From Ahrensia sp. (GTDB taxonomy: Bacteria; Pseudomonadota; Alphaproteobacteria; Rhizobiales; Rhizobiaceae): 25,197 nt of DNA. The position numbers and the translations under genes were made by a program. Of the stretch, positions 16,575-24,655 are shown one piece after another. The stretch is taken from NCBI GenBank assembly GCA_002698425.1, contig NZXU01000025.1, forward strand, positions 1 through 25,197, written 5' to 3'. Position 1 is the stretch's first letter. Each line of letters begins with the position of its first letter. A model generated the notes under the pieces. That model ran no database searches, had not been told where the DNA came from, and worked only from the letters and a program-made list of their open reading frames with translations.

Positions 16575-17417
16575 TCAGGCTGCGTTGTCGTCGAAGACGA
16601 TCACGCCGCACCCGGTGATCGCCGGGAACGTATAGTACCGGTAGACCTCGCTGATATCGTCCGACAGCGCCCCGCGCATCGAGAACCAGAGCGCCAGTTC
16701 CGCGGCTTCGGTGCCGCCGAGGCGCATCAATTCCTCCTGCGGCAACGCGATCAGTTCGCAGACATCGTCACCGATTTTCGACAGGAACCACTCGTCCAGC
16801 GTCTCGTTGGCGATGCCGAAACGCGCGCCGGATATCTGGTGCGACATGCCGCCGGTCGAAACCACCGCGATACGGTCGTCGCTGCCGTCATCTTCGAGTG
16901 CGGCGCGGATCGCCTTGCCGAGCCCGTGCAGGCGCTCGGATGTCGGGATCGGATGGCGAACCATGTTGATGGCGATCGGCACGATCGGGGTATCCCAGGG
17001 CGTATCCATCACATAGGGCAGCCAGGAATAGATGCCGTGGTCGATCGCGAGATCCTGGCAGACTGTCAGGTCGTAGCCGCCGCGCACCAGCTTGTTGGTC
17101 ATGTGCCAGCCGAGGTCGACATCGCCGACCAGCGACGGGAAGGGGCGGGGACCCCATCCCTCGTCGGCCTGGCGAAATTCCGGCGCGACGCCGATGGCGA
17201 TGGTCGGATAGGCGTCGAAATCGAAATGGTTGAGATGGTCGTTATAGACGATGACCATCTTGTCCGGCTTGGTTTCGGCCAGCCATTGCTTCAGCCGGCG
17301 CGTGCCGTCGAACCATTTCTGCCAGCGCGGGTCGAAACCCTGAGCCATGCCCTTGTCGTACTCGATCCCCATGGAGGGGGTGTGCGAAATTCCGAACCCG
17401 CCGATGATACGTGACAT
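16575..17417 (-). CDS. LigB-like extradiol ring-cleavage dioxygenase, catalytic subunit
   Basis: A 280-residue class III extradiol dioxygenase related to protocatechuate 4,5-dioxygenase beta subunit (LigB). Known LigB residues have counterparts: the iron ligands His12 (GISHTPS), His61 (YNDHLNHF) and Glu240 (GGTEAAELALWF), plus His127 (DHG) and the catalytic base His193 (GGMSHQ). The enzyme opens a catechol-type ring with O2. The start at 17417 shares one base with the LigA-like stop (TGATG), indicating coupling; an upstream extension of 14 residues is rejected. The exact substrate (protocatechuate, gallate, a methylgallate or another vicinal diol) cannot be told. It ends the ring-cleavage operon. 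Confidence 0.93.
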   Translation of the reverse strand: MSRIIGGFGISHTPSMGIEYDKGMAQGFDPRWQKWFDGTRRLKQWLAETKPDKMVIVYNDHLNHFDFDAYPTIAIGVAPEFRQADEGWGPRPFPSLVGDVDLGWHMTNKLVRGGYDLTVCQDLAIDHGIYSWLPYVMDTPWDTPIVPIAINMVRHPIPTSERLHGLGKAIRAALEDDGSDDRIAVVSTGGMSHQISGARFGIANETLDEWFLSKIGDDVCELIALPQEELMRLGGTEAAELALWFSMRGALSDDISEVYRYYTFPAITGCGVIVFDDNAA

Positions 17418-17794
17418 CAGTCGTCTCCTCCGGGAAGCGCGGTGACCTTGCGCGGACACAGAGCCTGAAGCTCTTCGGCGCTCATGTCGGCATTGTGGGC
17501 GCCGATGTGCCAGAGGTTCTGGCCGACCGTCGCGGCGACCTTGAGCATCGACTGCAGATGACCGCCCGCCTTGATCAGGCCTGTCCAGTCGCGTGCCCGC
17601 ACCATGGCGATCTCCTCCTCCGACAGGCCGAAGCCCGTCATGTAGCCGGTTTCGTCGGCGAGGAACTTCGTCCGGTTGTCCGGGTTGCGCAGGCTGAGGC
17701 CGAACTTGGTCAGCTTGTATCCGCGCGTCGCCGCCGGACCGTCATAGATATAGGTGCCGGGCGGATCGAGATTGAACGGGACGGAATTGCTCAT
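17417..17794 (-). CDS. LigA-like small subunit of an extradiol dioxygenase
   Basis: A 125-residue protein with the LigA fold pattern at about 33-105: NPDNRTKFLADETGYMTGFG, LSEEEIAMVRARDWTGLI and a GGHLQSMLKVAATVG helix. In LigAB, this subunit covers the LigB active site. The length matches stand-alone alpha subunits (~120-140). Here it precedes ligB, the usual order, and is not fused to it as in gallate dioxygenases. The start at 17794 overlaps the hydrolase stop as ATGA (17791-17794). Confidence 0.9.
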   Translation of the reverse strand: MSNSVPFNLDPPGTYIYDGPAATRGYKLTKFGLSLRNPDNRTKFLADETGYMTGFGLSEEEIAMVRARDWTGLIKAGGHLQSMLKVAATVGQNLWHIGAHNADMSAEELQALCPRKVTALPGGDD

Positions 17795-18582
17795 GACACT
17801 TCCTCCTGTGGTGCGAGAAATTCGGCCAGCACCGCGTTGAAACGGTCCGGCTGTTCGAGGTTCAGCATGTGGCCGGCCTCGTCGAAGGTGACCGGATAGG
17901 CATTGCGGATCCGGCGCGCCAGCACCGCTGCAATATCGCGGTAGCCCTTGGCGTCGCGTCCGCCGCTCATGACGAGTGTCGGAGCGGTGACCACATCGGG
18001 ATCCTGTCCGGGCGGGCTGACGACACGCGGGTCTGCGTTCTCCCAGTGCCAGCCGCTGTAGTCGGCAACCATCGATCCGACCGCCGCGGCGGCCTCCGGG
18101 TAATCCTGAAGCGAAGCGAACAAGGGATGATCGAGCCAGAAAGCCTTTGTCGCTTCCGCGCCATGTGCATCGGCATGGGCTTTTGCCGCCTCCGGCGGTC
18201 GTTCCTCCTGCCACTCGAAACCGGGCAGGCCGGACGAGGCCAGAACGAGTTTTGCCGGTACGTAAGGATATCGCGCCGCATAGGACATGGCGATATTCGC
18301 GCCAAGCGACAGGCCGACGAGAACCGGTGCTTCGAGGCCGAGGCGTTCGATCATCGCGTGCAGGTCCACCACGTGATCATAGGGGCCGGTCGGCGGTGCG
18401 GAGCGACCGAAGCCGCGCAGGTCGTAGGCGATGCAGCGATGGGTTTCGCGAAAATGATCGATCTGCGGCGCCCATTGGCGGTGATCGAAGGAAAAGCCGT
18501 GCAGGAAAATCAGCGCAGGGCCATTGCCTTCTTCGCGCGTCCAGAGGCGGCCGGAGCCGATATCGATCATGCCCTCGCTCAT
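17791..18582 (-). CDS. Alpha/beta hydrolase
   Basis: A 263-residue alpha/beta-fold hydrolase. The nucleophile is Ser92 in GLSLGAN, with Asp210 (SGGRD) and His238 (DEAGHM) completing the triad; His29 in the HGF oxyanion motif is also present. Such proteins include the carbon-carbon hydrolases of meta-cleavage routes (MhpC/BphD type) and enol-lactonases (PcaD type). Its position directly before ligAB, with ATGA overlaps on both sides, suggests it acts on the ring-opened product or on an ester or lactone derived from it. The sequence does not decide between these. Confidence 0.9.
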   Translation of the reverse strand: MSEGMIDIGSGRLWTREEGNGPALIFLHGFSFDHRQWAPQIDHFRETHRCIAYDLRGFGRSAPPTGPYDHVVDLHAMIERLGLEAPVLVGLSLGANIAMSYAARYPYVPAKLVLASSGLPGFEWQEERPPEAAKAHADAHGAEATKAFWLDHPLFASLQDYPEAAAAVGSMVADYSGWHWENADPRVVSPPGQDPDVVTAPTLVMSGGRDAKGYRDIAAVLARRIRNAYPVTFDEAGHMLNLEQPDRFNAVLAEFLAPQEEVS

Positions 18583-19034
18583 TTTTTCGCCGGCCCTTCC
18601 GGGCCCGATATCTCGGCGCTGCGGAAGACCGGCTCGATCCTGCGCTCGGCGAAGCGCCAGCCCTGCGAATCGCGCGCATAGACGTCGGTGATATCCGCGA
18701 CGAGGAACGGTTCGGCGGGCGTGATGGGCAATGCGCCGCCGCCGGCGAAGGTCAGCCAGACCGAGTAGCCCGTGGCACGGTCGGCACCGTCGAAGCTGAT
18801 CGAGAGCCCTGAATAGAGATGCCGGGACACCCGGCCGCGCGCGGCGCGGGCGGTGAAGAATTCGGTCATTTCCTCGCGCCCTTTGAGCGCGCGGGGGCCG
18901 TTGGAATAGCGGACATCCTCGGTGAAGAGCGCGACGAAGCCGGTGACGTCGCCATGGTCGAGCAGTCGCCCGAAATCGTCATTGAGCGCAATGATCGCCA
19001 GACGGTCGGCGATGCGGGTATCGTCTTCGCTCAT
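18579..19034 (-). CDS. SnoaL-like (NTF2-fold) protein
   Basis: A 151-residue protein with the SnoaL-like/NTF2 fold pattern: IALNDDFGRLLDHGDVTGF, LFTEDVRYSNG, LKGREEMTEFF and SRHLYSGLSISF, then a beta-rich C-terminal half. Members are isomerases, hydrolases, hydroxylases or the small subunits of ring-hydroxylating oxygenases, so function cannot be read from the fold. No Rieske-type large subunit lies nearby, which argues against the last option. It sits 33 bp after the FAH-family gene and overlaps the hydrolase start as ATGA. Confidence 0.82.
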   Translation of the reverse strand: MSEDDTRIADRLAIIALNDDFGRLLDHGDVTGFVALFTEDVRYSNGPRALKGREEMTEFFTARAARGRVSRHLYSGLSISFDGADRATGYSVWLTFAGGGALPITPAEPFLVADITDVYARDSQGWRFAERRIEPVFRSAEISGPEGPAKK

Positions 19035-19067
19035 CTCATCCGCCCTCCGATGCTCCTCCCGTTGCGC

Positions 19068-20051
19068 TTACTGGCCGATATGGACGATCGGGTTCTCCAG
19101 CCGGCCGATCCCTTCGACCTCTATCCCGATCGTACCGGACATTTCGCCGATCAGGATGTTCTTGTGCCCGCGCGGGAAGCGGCCCTTGCCTTTCCCGGTC
19201 GTGCCGAAGGTGATCACGTCGCCGGGCTCGAGGGTGAAATACCGGCTCGCCTCCGCCACGCAGGCCTGGATGGAGAACCGGTAGTTCGAGGTGTGGTCCT
19301 CGGCGAAAACCTCGCCGTCGATATCCGCGACGACCTTCAGGTTGTTCGGATCGGCGATCTCGTCGCGGGTGATCAGCCAGGGACCCATCGGACCGAACGT
19401 GTCCGTTCCCTTGGAGCGGGTGTGGTAGACGTAATAGGCGTCGCGGTCGTCGTCGCCATGCAGGTGACGCCATTTGTAGAATTCCGGCCGCGCCATGTCC
19501 GGGTCGTAGGTGATGGCGATGCTGTCCTTGCCGAATTTCAGCCCGTGCGACGTCACATCGTTCATGATGGAATAGCCGAAGATGCAGGAGAGGGCGTCTT
19601 CCTCGCTGACATTCTTGGCGCGCTTACCGATGACCGCGCAGACTTCCGGCTCGGGGATGACTGCGCCCCAGGCCGGGTCCACGCAGATCGGGTGGCCCTG
19701 ACCGGTCAGGGCGGATGGCGGCTTCAGAAAGAAGTTCGGAACGCCCGGGTCGATATGCGCCTTCTTCACCAGTTCGCGGTTGTTGAAGGCGACGCCGATG
19801 ATCTTCGACGGGCGCGTGACCGGAGGCTGCCAATCGATCGTACTGGTGACCGCCGCCGTCCTGTCTGCGTTGGCAGCTATCGCGTCCCGCGACCCGGACT
19901 CGGCAGTCGCATTTTCGACGAGTTCGAGAATGGTGGCGGGTGCGGCGATGCCGGCCTGCTCGCAGACGTCGGACAGAAGGCGCGGCGCGCCGTCGCTGCC
20001 TGCCACGACCGGGCGGGACTTGCCATCCAGGTTGATGGTGCCGAATTTCAT
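19068..20051 (-). CDS. Fumarylacetoacetate hydrolase (FAH) family protein
   Basis: A 327-residue protein with the FAH fold. The likely metal ligands are Glu134 and Glu136 (VIPEPEVCAVIG) and Asp165 (GYSIMNDVTS). The segment TFGPMGPWL and the C-terminal LEPGDVITFGTTG are family signatures. FAH-fold enzymes of aromatic pathways include hydratases (MhpD-like), 4-oxalocrotonate decarboxylases and acylpyruvases. As the first gene of the ring-cleavage operon it probably handles a dicarbonyl or dienoate intermediate. The start at 20051 has a clear GGGAGGAA site; the frame runs 23 codons further upstream without support. The divergent IclR gene lies 156 bp away. Confidence 0.9.
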   Translation of the reverse strand: MKFGTINLDGKSRPVVAGSDGAPRLLSDVCEQAGIAAPATILELVENATAESGSRDAIAANADRTAAVTSTIDWQPPVTRPSKIIGVAFNNRELVKKAHIDPGVPNFFLKPPSALTGQGHPICVDPAWGAVIPEPEVCAVIGKRAKNVSEEDALSCIFGYSIMNDVTSHGLKFGKDSIAITYDPDMARPEFYKWRHLHGDDDRDAYYVYHTRSKGTDTFGPMGPWLITRDEIADPNNLKVVADIDGEVFAEDHTSNYRFSIQACVAEASRYFTLEPGDVITFGTTGKGKGRFPRGHKNILIGEMSGTIGIEVEGIGRLENPIVHIGQ

Positions 20052-20166
20052 CAGAGTTCCTCCCGAACGTCTCAAGCATGGCCGATGCGGCGGCAGACCC
20101 GGCACATGGCGCTTCATCATGACATCTACATCATTCTCCGGGCGGTCGTTGATGTTCGCGATAAAA

Positions 20167-20181
20167 TTTCACAATATGAAA
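20167..20181. promoter_or_regulatory. Candidate IclR operator in the divergent fah/iclR region
   Basis: TTTCA-CAATA-TGAAA is an exact 5-bp inverted repeat with a 5-base spacer in the most AT-rich part of the region, 27 bp before the IclR start. A possible weak promoter overlaps it: TTGATG (20149-20154), 17 bases, CAATAT (20172-20177). Both are suggestions from pattern only. Confidence 0.35.
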
Positions 20182-20207
20182 AAACTTCCTCTTTCCAGAG
20201 ATCCGAC

Positions 20208-21017
20208 ATGACTGCCGACACCCAATCCGCGTGGCTTGACCAGATCGCCGAGAACCCGGAGGCGGAGAAGAGCTCCTATGGTCCGATCAAATCAGTCGAA
20301 AAGACCCTGCTCGTTCTCGAGGAACTGAACCGCTATCCGGTGCGCCGCGTTTCCGACGTGCACGCGGCGACGGGCATTCCCATGCCGACGCTGGTCCGCA
20401 TCCTCGAAACGCTTTGCGGCGCTGGTTACGTCCAGAAGATATCGCGCTGGGCGGGCTACTGCCTGACCCACAAGGTGCTGTCGCTGTCCTCCGGTTTCCA
20501 CGGCCTGCCGGAAATCTTCCGGCCGGCGCGCGAGGCGGCGGACGGTCTGACCCGCAAGCTGAAATGGCCGTCGGCGATCTGCAGCTTCGATGTCGACGCG
20601 ATGGTCGTCCGCTATTCCACGATACCCGCCAGCCCGCTTTCGCATAAGCATTCCACCATCAATCGCCGCCTCGACTTGCTGACCCGAGCGCATGGACGCG
20701 CCTGGCTGGCCTTTTGCGAGGAGGCGGAGCGCATGCGTGTCTGGGACATGCTCGTCCGTTCCGGGCGCTACGAGGGAAGGGTGGATGACCTGCGGGGCGA
20801 GATGAAGCCGATCCTCGACAAGGTCCGACGAAAGGGGTTCGCCGCGCGCGATCCGCAGACCGAGCCCGAAACCCACAGTCTGGCGGCCCCTATCATTTTC
20901 GGCGGTGTCCTGATCGGCACATTGGGGATGACCTTCTTCTCCCGGGCCGTTCGAAGTCCGGGTGAAATCGCCCAGCATCTGCTGTCGGCCAGCGAGCAGT
21001 TGTCGAAAGCCCACTAG
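20208..21017 (+). CDS. IclR-family transcriptional regulator
   Basis: A 269-residue IclR-type regulator. The winged helix-turn-helix is at about 28-85 (SVEKTLLVLEELNRYPVRRV, GIPMPTLVRILETLCGAGYV) and the effector-binding domain follows to the C-terminus (MKPILDKVRRKGFAAR, LAAPIIFGGVLIGTLGMTF). The start at 20208 is the only ATG consistent with family length; the frame continues far upstream as an antisense shadow of the FAH gene. No strong ribosome site is seen. It is divergent from the ring-cleavage operon and probably controls it, as IclR proteins (PcaR, PobR, PcaU) often do for aromatic pathways. Its stop codon overlaps that of the convergent LysR gene within CTAG. Confidence 0.92.
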   Translation: MTADTQSAWLDQIAENPEAEKSSYGPIKSVEKTLLVLEELNRYPVRRVSDVHAATGIPMPTLVRILETLCGAGYVQKISRWAGYCLTHKVLSLSSGFHGLPEIFRPAREAADGLTRKLKWPSAICSFDVDAMVVRYSTIPASPLSHKHSTINRRLDLLTRAHGRAWLAFCEEAERMRVWDMLVRSGRYEGRVDDLRGEMKPILDKVRRKGFAARDPQTEPETHSLAAPIIFGGVLIGTLGMTFFSRAVRSPGEIAQHLLSASEQLSKAH

Positions 21018-21928
21018 GTCGGGGCAACGGATGTGGCGTTTCCCAGGTAGTCCATGAGCGCGCGATGGCGCGCGGTGACCGGTGCGCCGGCGGGGCGGGC
21101 CAGGCCAAGGTAGGTCAGCGGTATCTTGTCGTCGATCTCGAGGACGACGAGGGGATTGCCGTCATAGGTCATCGGCGAAAGCGGCCGCTGGAACAATACG
21201 CCGTAACCCAGCCCCCGCGCGACGAGGCACCGGACAAGCTCGAAATTCGTCGTGGTATGCCCGATCAGCGGTTTCAGCTTGAGCGCATTGAAGATGTGTT
21301 CGGTGTTCGGCCGCGAGGGATGCACGTCGAGCAGGATCATCGGTTCCGAGACAAGCTCGCCGAGGTGAACACGCCTGCGGCCGGCGAGCGGATGATCCGG
21401 GGCGACCATCACATAAGGCCGCACTTCCGCAAGCTGGTCGAACGCAAGCTGCGGCGGCACGTCGGTATCGTAGAGAAGTGCTGCGTCTATGCGGCCCTGC
21501 AACAGCATTTCCGCGAGCTCGGGCGCGGCGGCCTCGGCCAGATCGAGCTCAAGTTCCGGGTGTTTGCGTTGGAAGACCTCCATGATGCCGGGCAGGAGGA
21601 AGGGCGTCAGCGTCGAGAAGCAGCCGATCGCGAAGCGCCCGCTGAGGCTCGATGACGCCTGCCAGGCGTTTTCCGCGAGCGACTCTGCGCCCTGCAGGAC
21701 CCGCCTTGCATGGGACAGCAGACGCGCGCCCGCCGGGGTCAGGACGACGCCCTTGCCCTTGCGGCGCACGAACAGTTGCAACCGGAGATGCTGCTCCAGT
21801 TCATCGACGGCGAGCGCCAGCGCCGACGCGCTGACCATGCATCGTTGTGCGGCCGCGGCGAGCGAGCCCTCGCTGGCGATCGCGTTGAAATATTCCAGCT
21901 GCCTGAGCGTGAAGGGGATCGACGCCAT
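21014..21928 (-). CDS. LysR-family transcriptional regulator, divergent from the LigM-like gene
   Basis: A 304-residue LysR-type regulator. The helix-turn-helix is at about 7-65 (TLRQLEYFNAIASEGSLAAA, VSASALALAVDELEQHL, LFVRRKGKGVVLTPAG) and the effector domain begins near residue 95. The 113-bp gap to the divergent LigM-like gene contains a 12-bp palindrome, making that gene the probable target. The sequence QRCMVSASALALAVDELE is an uncommon recognition-helix region within the family. Confidence 0.93.
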   Translation of the reverse strand: MASIPFTLRQLEYFNAIASEGSLAAAAQRCMVSASALALAVDELEQHLRLQLFVRRKGKGVVLTPAGARLLSHARRVLQGAESLAENAWQASSSLSGRFAIGCFSTLTPFLLPGIMEVFQRKHPELELDLAEAAAPELAEMLLQGRIDAALLYDTDVPPQLAFDQLAEVRPYVMVAPDHPLAGRRRVHLGELVSEPMILLDVHPSRPNTEHIFNALKLKPLIGHTTTNFELVRCLVARGLGYGVLFQRPLSPMTYDGNPLVVLEIDDKIPLTYLGLARPAGAPVTARHRALMDYLGNATSVAPT

Positions 21929-21957
21929 CCACAGGAATCCTTGGGTGTTTCATCTTA

Positions 21958-21969
21958 AAAACATGTTTT
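21958..21969. promoter_or_regulatory. Perfect palindrome AAAACATGTTTT, candidate LysR site
   Basis: A 12-bp perfect palindrome in an AT-rich island within otherwise GC-rich DNA, 29 bp before the LysR start and 72 bp before the LigM-like start. The position suits a LysR recognition site in a divergent promoter region. Binding is inferred. Confidence 0.45.
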
Positions 21970-22041
21970 ACAAAAGTGGGCGAGGGGTCAAGACTGCCGC
22001 CCGACCAATCGGTCTGAGGCCAGCAATGGGAGGAACCAGTC

Positions 22042-23415
22042 TTGGCAAAGAATCTCGAAGAAGCGATCAAGCAAGCCGGCAGCCCGGTCAAACTGTTGTG
22101 GGAGTCCCAAACGCCGCCGTCCGTGGTGCCGCGCGTCGTGCAGGAATTCACCAACTGGCGTGACGAGCAGCTCGCCTGGCGGCGCACGGCGGTTTTGTAC
22201 GACCAGTGCCATCACATGGCCGACCTGAACATCAAGGGCCCCGACGCGCTAAAGCTGATCAGCGATCTCGCCGTCAATTCGGTCGAGAAATTTCCCGTCG
22301 ACATGGCGAAGCAGTTTGTTGCCGTGAACCATGACGGCTACGTCATCGGCGACAATATCCTGTTCCATCTCGAAGAGGACGAGTTCCAGGCAGTCGGTAT
22401 TCCGCCGTCCATCAACTGGATGCACTACCACGCCGTCACCGGCGGTTATGACGTGCGCATCTGGCGCGACGACAACTCGGCAGTGCGCAAGGGCGATCCG
22501 GTCAACTATCGCTACCAGATCCAGGGTCCGGGCGCGATGGACGTCATACGCGACGCGACCGGCGAGGAGCCGCCGAAGCTCAAATTCTTCTACATGACCC
22601 GCTTCAAGATCGCCGGCAAAACCGTCCGCGCATTGCGCCACGGCATGGCGGGCGAGCCCGGTTTCGAAATCTGGGGGCCGTGGGAAGACAAGGACGCCGT
22701 CCATTCCGCGATCCTCGAAGCCGGCAAGAAGCACGGCCTGACCCAGGTCGGCGGCCGGGCCTATCACACCAATGCGCTCGAATCCGGCTGGCTGCCGCGT
22801 CCGCTGCCCGCGATCTACACCGATGAACGGCTCGCCGACTATCGCCGCTGGCTCGACGAGAACGCTTACGAGACGATTTCGCCGCTGGGCGGCAGTTTCC
22901 ATTCCGAGAACATCGAGGACTACTACTTCACGCCCTACGATCTCGATTATGGCCGCATCGTCGCCTTCGACCACGACTTCATCGGCCGCGAGGCGCTGGA
23001 GAAGATGGTCGCCGAGGGCAAGACGGAGAAGCGCAAGAAGGTCACTTTCGTCTGGAACGGCGACGACACGGCGGCGGCCTATGGCTCGATGTTCCACGAG
23101 GGGCCGGGCGCCAAGTTCATCAACCTGCCGATGTCGCTCTATGACACGTTCCACGCCGACCGGATCGAGGTCGACGGCAAGATCGTCGGCCTGTCGACAT
23201 GGTGCGGCTATTCGGCCAATGAGCGCGCGATGCTTTCCCTCGGCGTGATTGATGCCGACTTTGCCGAACCCGGCACCGAGGTGACGCTGGTCTGGGGTGA
23301 AGATACCCCCTCTTCCAAGGTGCAGGTCGAAGACCACGTCCAGGTCAAGATCCGCGCCACGGTGCAGGCCGCGCCGCTGGTCGAAAAGGCACGGACCAGC
23401 TACCGCGCCAACTGA
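22042..23415 (+). CDS. LigM/DesA-like tetrahydrofolate-dependent aryl O-demethylase (GcvT family)
   Basis: A 457-residue aminomethyltransferase-family protein resembling Sphingobium LigM (vanillate and 3-O-methylgallate O-demethylase, ~471 residues). Shared stretches as I recall them include FTNWRDEQLAWR, YDQCHHMADL, GPDALKLISD, RALRHGMAGEPGFEIWGP, GGRAYHTNALESGWLPRPLP, GGSFHSENIEDYYFTPYD and FDHDFIGREALE. These enzymes move a methyl group from an aromatic methoxy group to tetrahydrofolate, leaving a phenol. His58, Glu209 and Tyr241 lie in conserved blocks. The start is TTG at 22042, backed by GGGAGGA at 22028-22034; the nearby ATG at 22026 is out of frame. A folate-recycling partner (ligH, metF) is not in the window. 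A terminator follows directly. Syringate or another methoxyarene is an alternative substrate. Confidence 0.85.
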   Translation: MAKNLEEAIKQAGSPVKLLWESQTPPSVVPRVVQEFTNWRDEQLAWRRTAVLYDQCHHMADLNIKGPDALKLISDLAVNSVEKFPVDMAKQFVAVNHDGYVIGDNILFHLEEDEFQAVGIPPSINWMHYHAVTGGYDVRIWRDDNSAVRKGDPVNYRYQIQGPGAMDVIRDATGEEPPKLKFFYMTRFKIAGKTVRALRHGMAGEPGFEIWGPWEDKDAVHSAILEAGKKHGLTQVGGRAYHTNALESGWLPRPLPAIYTDERLADYRRWLDENAYETISPLGGSFHSENIEDYYFTPYDLDYGRIVAFDHDFIGREALEKMVAEGKTEKRKKVTFVWNGDDTAAAYGSMFHEGPGAKFINLPMSLYDTFHADRIEVDGKIVGLSTWCGYSANERAMLSLGVIDADFAEPGTEVTLVWGEDTPSSKVQVEDHVQVKIRATVQAAPLVEKARTSYRAN

Positions 23416-23448
23416 CAGCCCGGCCGATCGAGCCAGATTTGCAATTTA

Positions 23449-23478
23449 GACAGCCCCGAAACGGGGCTGTCTTTCTTT
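23449..23478 (+). terminator. Rho-independent terminator of the LigM-like gene
   Basis: A perfect 10-bp stem, GACAGCCCCG (23449-23458) with CGGGGCTGTC (23462-23471), has an AAA loop and is followed by TTTCTTT. It lies 33 bp past the stop codon, so the gene is probably monocistronic. Confidence 0.93.
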
Positions 23479-23622
23479 CGGGGCGCCGCCTGGCAGGGCT
23501 AAAACCGCGAACTTTGCTGCGTCGTGAACGGGCCCCGAGAGGCCGCGCTTCGAACCCATAAACGCGCGCCCGCAACCGGTTCGGCGATTCGCCCGCATCG
23601 ATTATTGCAATGGAGAGAGTAG

Positions 23623-23698
<76 letters not shown>

Positions 23699-24038
23699 AT
23701 TCGAAGTTCCTGATCGGTCTTCAGTCGCTTCGAACTGACATTTACCGCCTGTTTTCTCGCACTTCCTGCCGCTTCGGCATCAGCCTTGGAATTGGCGTGC
23801 TCAAAAAAGCTGAGCGAATACGGAGGAGAGAGCGCAGACCCTGGCGGAAAAACGCTGACAGGCGCTTTATCGGCAATGAACCGGGAATTCAAGGCCCGAT
23901 TGCCGTATCCGTGCTCTCGGCAAGCTTATTATTTGTATCATATGGACAATTTCCGTATTCCGCTCCAAGTTCGCGGGGCATAACAATATCGTGCGTCGCA
24001 TCCTCGGCGCACCTGTCGAAATCAGTGGGAGGATTTTG
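23699..24038. other. Gene-free region between tRNA-Thr and the coxS-like gene
   Basis: These 340 bases hold no reading frame with a supported start or a recognisable product. The tRNA-Thr promoter should lie at the left, read leftward, and the coxS-like promoter at the right. An AT-rich patch at about 23928-23960 is the best place for the latter, but no clear -35/-10 pair stands out. Confidence 0.6.
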
Positions 24039-24530
<492 letters not shown>

Positions 24531-24573
24531 GTCGGGAGGGACAGAACGCAGTGAGGCAAGGCCGACCGGCCGT

Positions 24574-24627
24574 CGCGCCATGTGGCGCGCCCCCGCGGAG
24601 GCCAGCGCGAAGCGCGGCACGGCCGTG
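24574..24627. repeat. Palindrome-rich spacer between the coxS- and coxL-like genes
   Basis: Several inverted repeats are packed into the 125-bp gap: CGCGCC/GGCGCG around an ATGT loop (24574-24579, 24584-24589) and the perfect 10-bp palindrome CACGGCCGTG (24618-24627). CCGACCGGCCG-like GC-rich sequence precedes them. The pattern resembles dispersed intergenic palindromes of alphaproteobacteria. Only this copy is seen in the window. Confidence 0.4.
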
Positions 24628-24655
24628 AGCGCAAGACAAACGGGAGGAGACCCAG

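Noticed and set aside
18819..20207. A long N-terminal extension of the IclR frame
   Set aside because: It would add 463 residues antisense to the FAH gene. The family length and helix-turn-helix position support the start at 20208.
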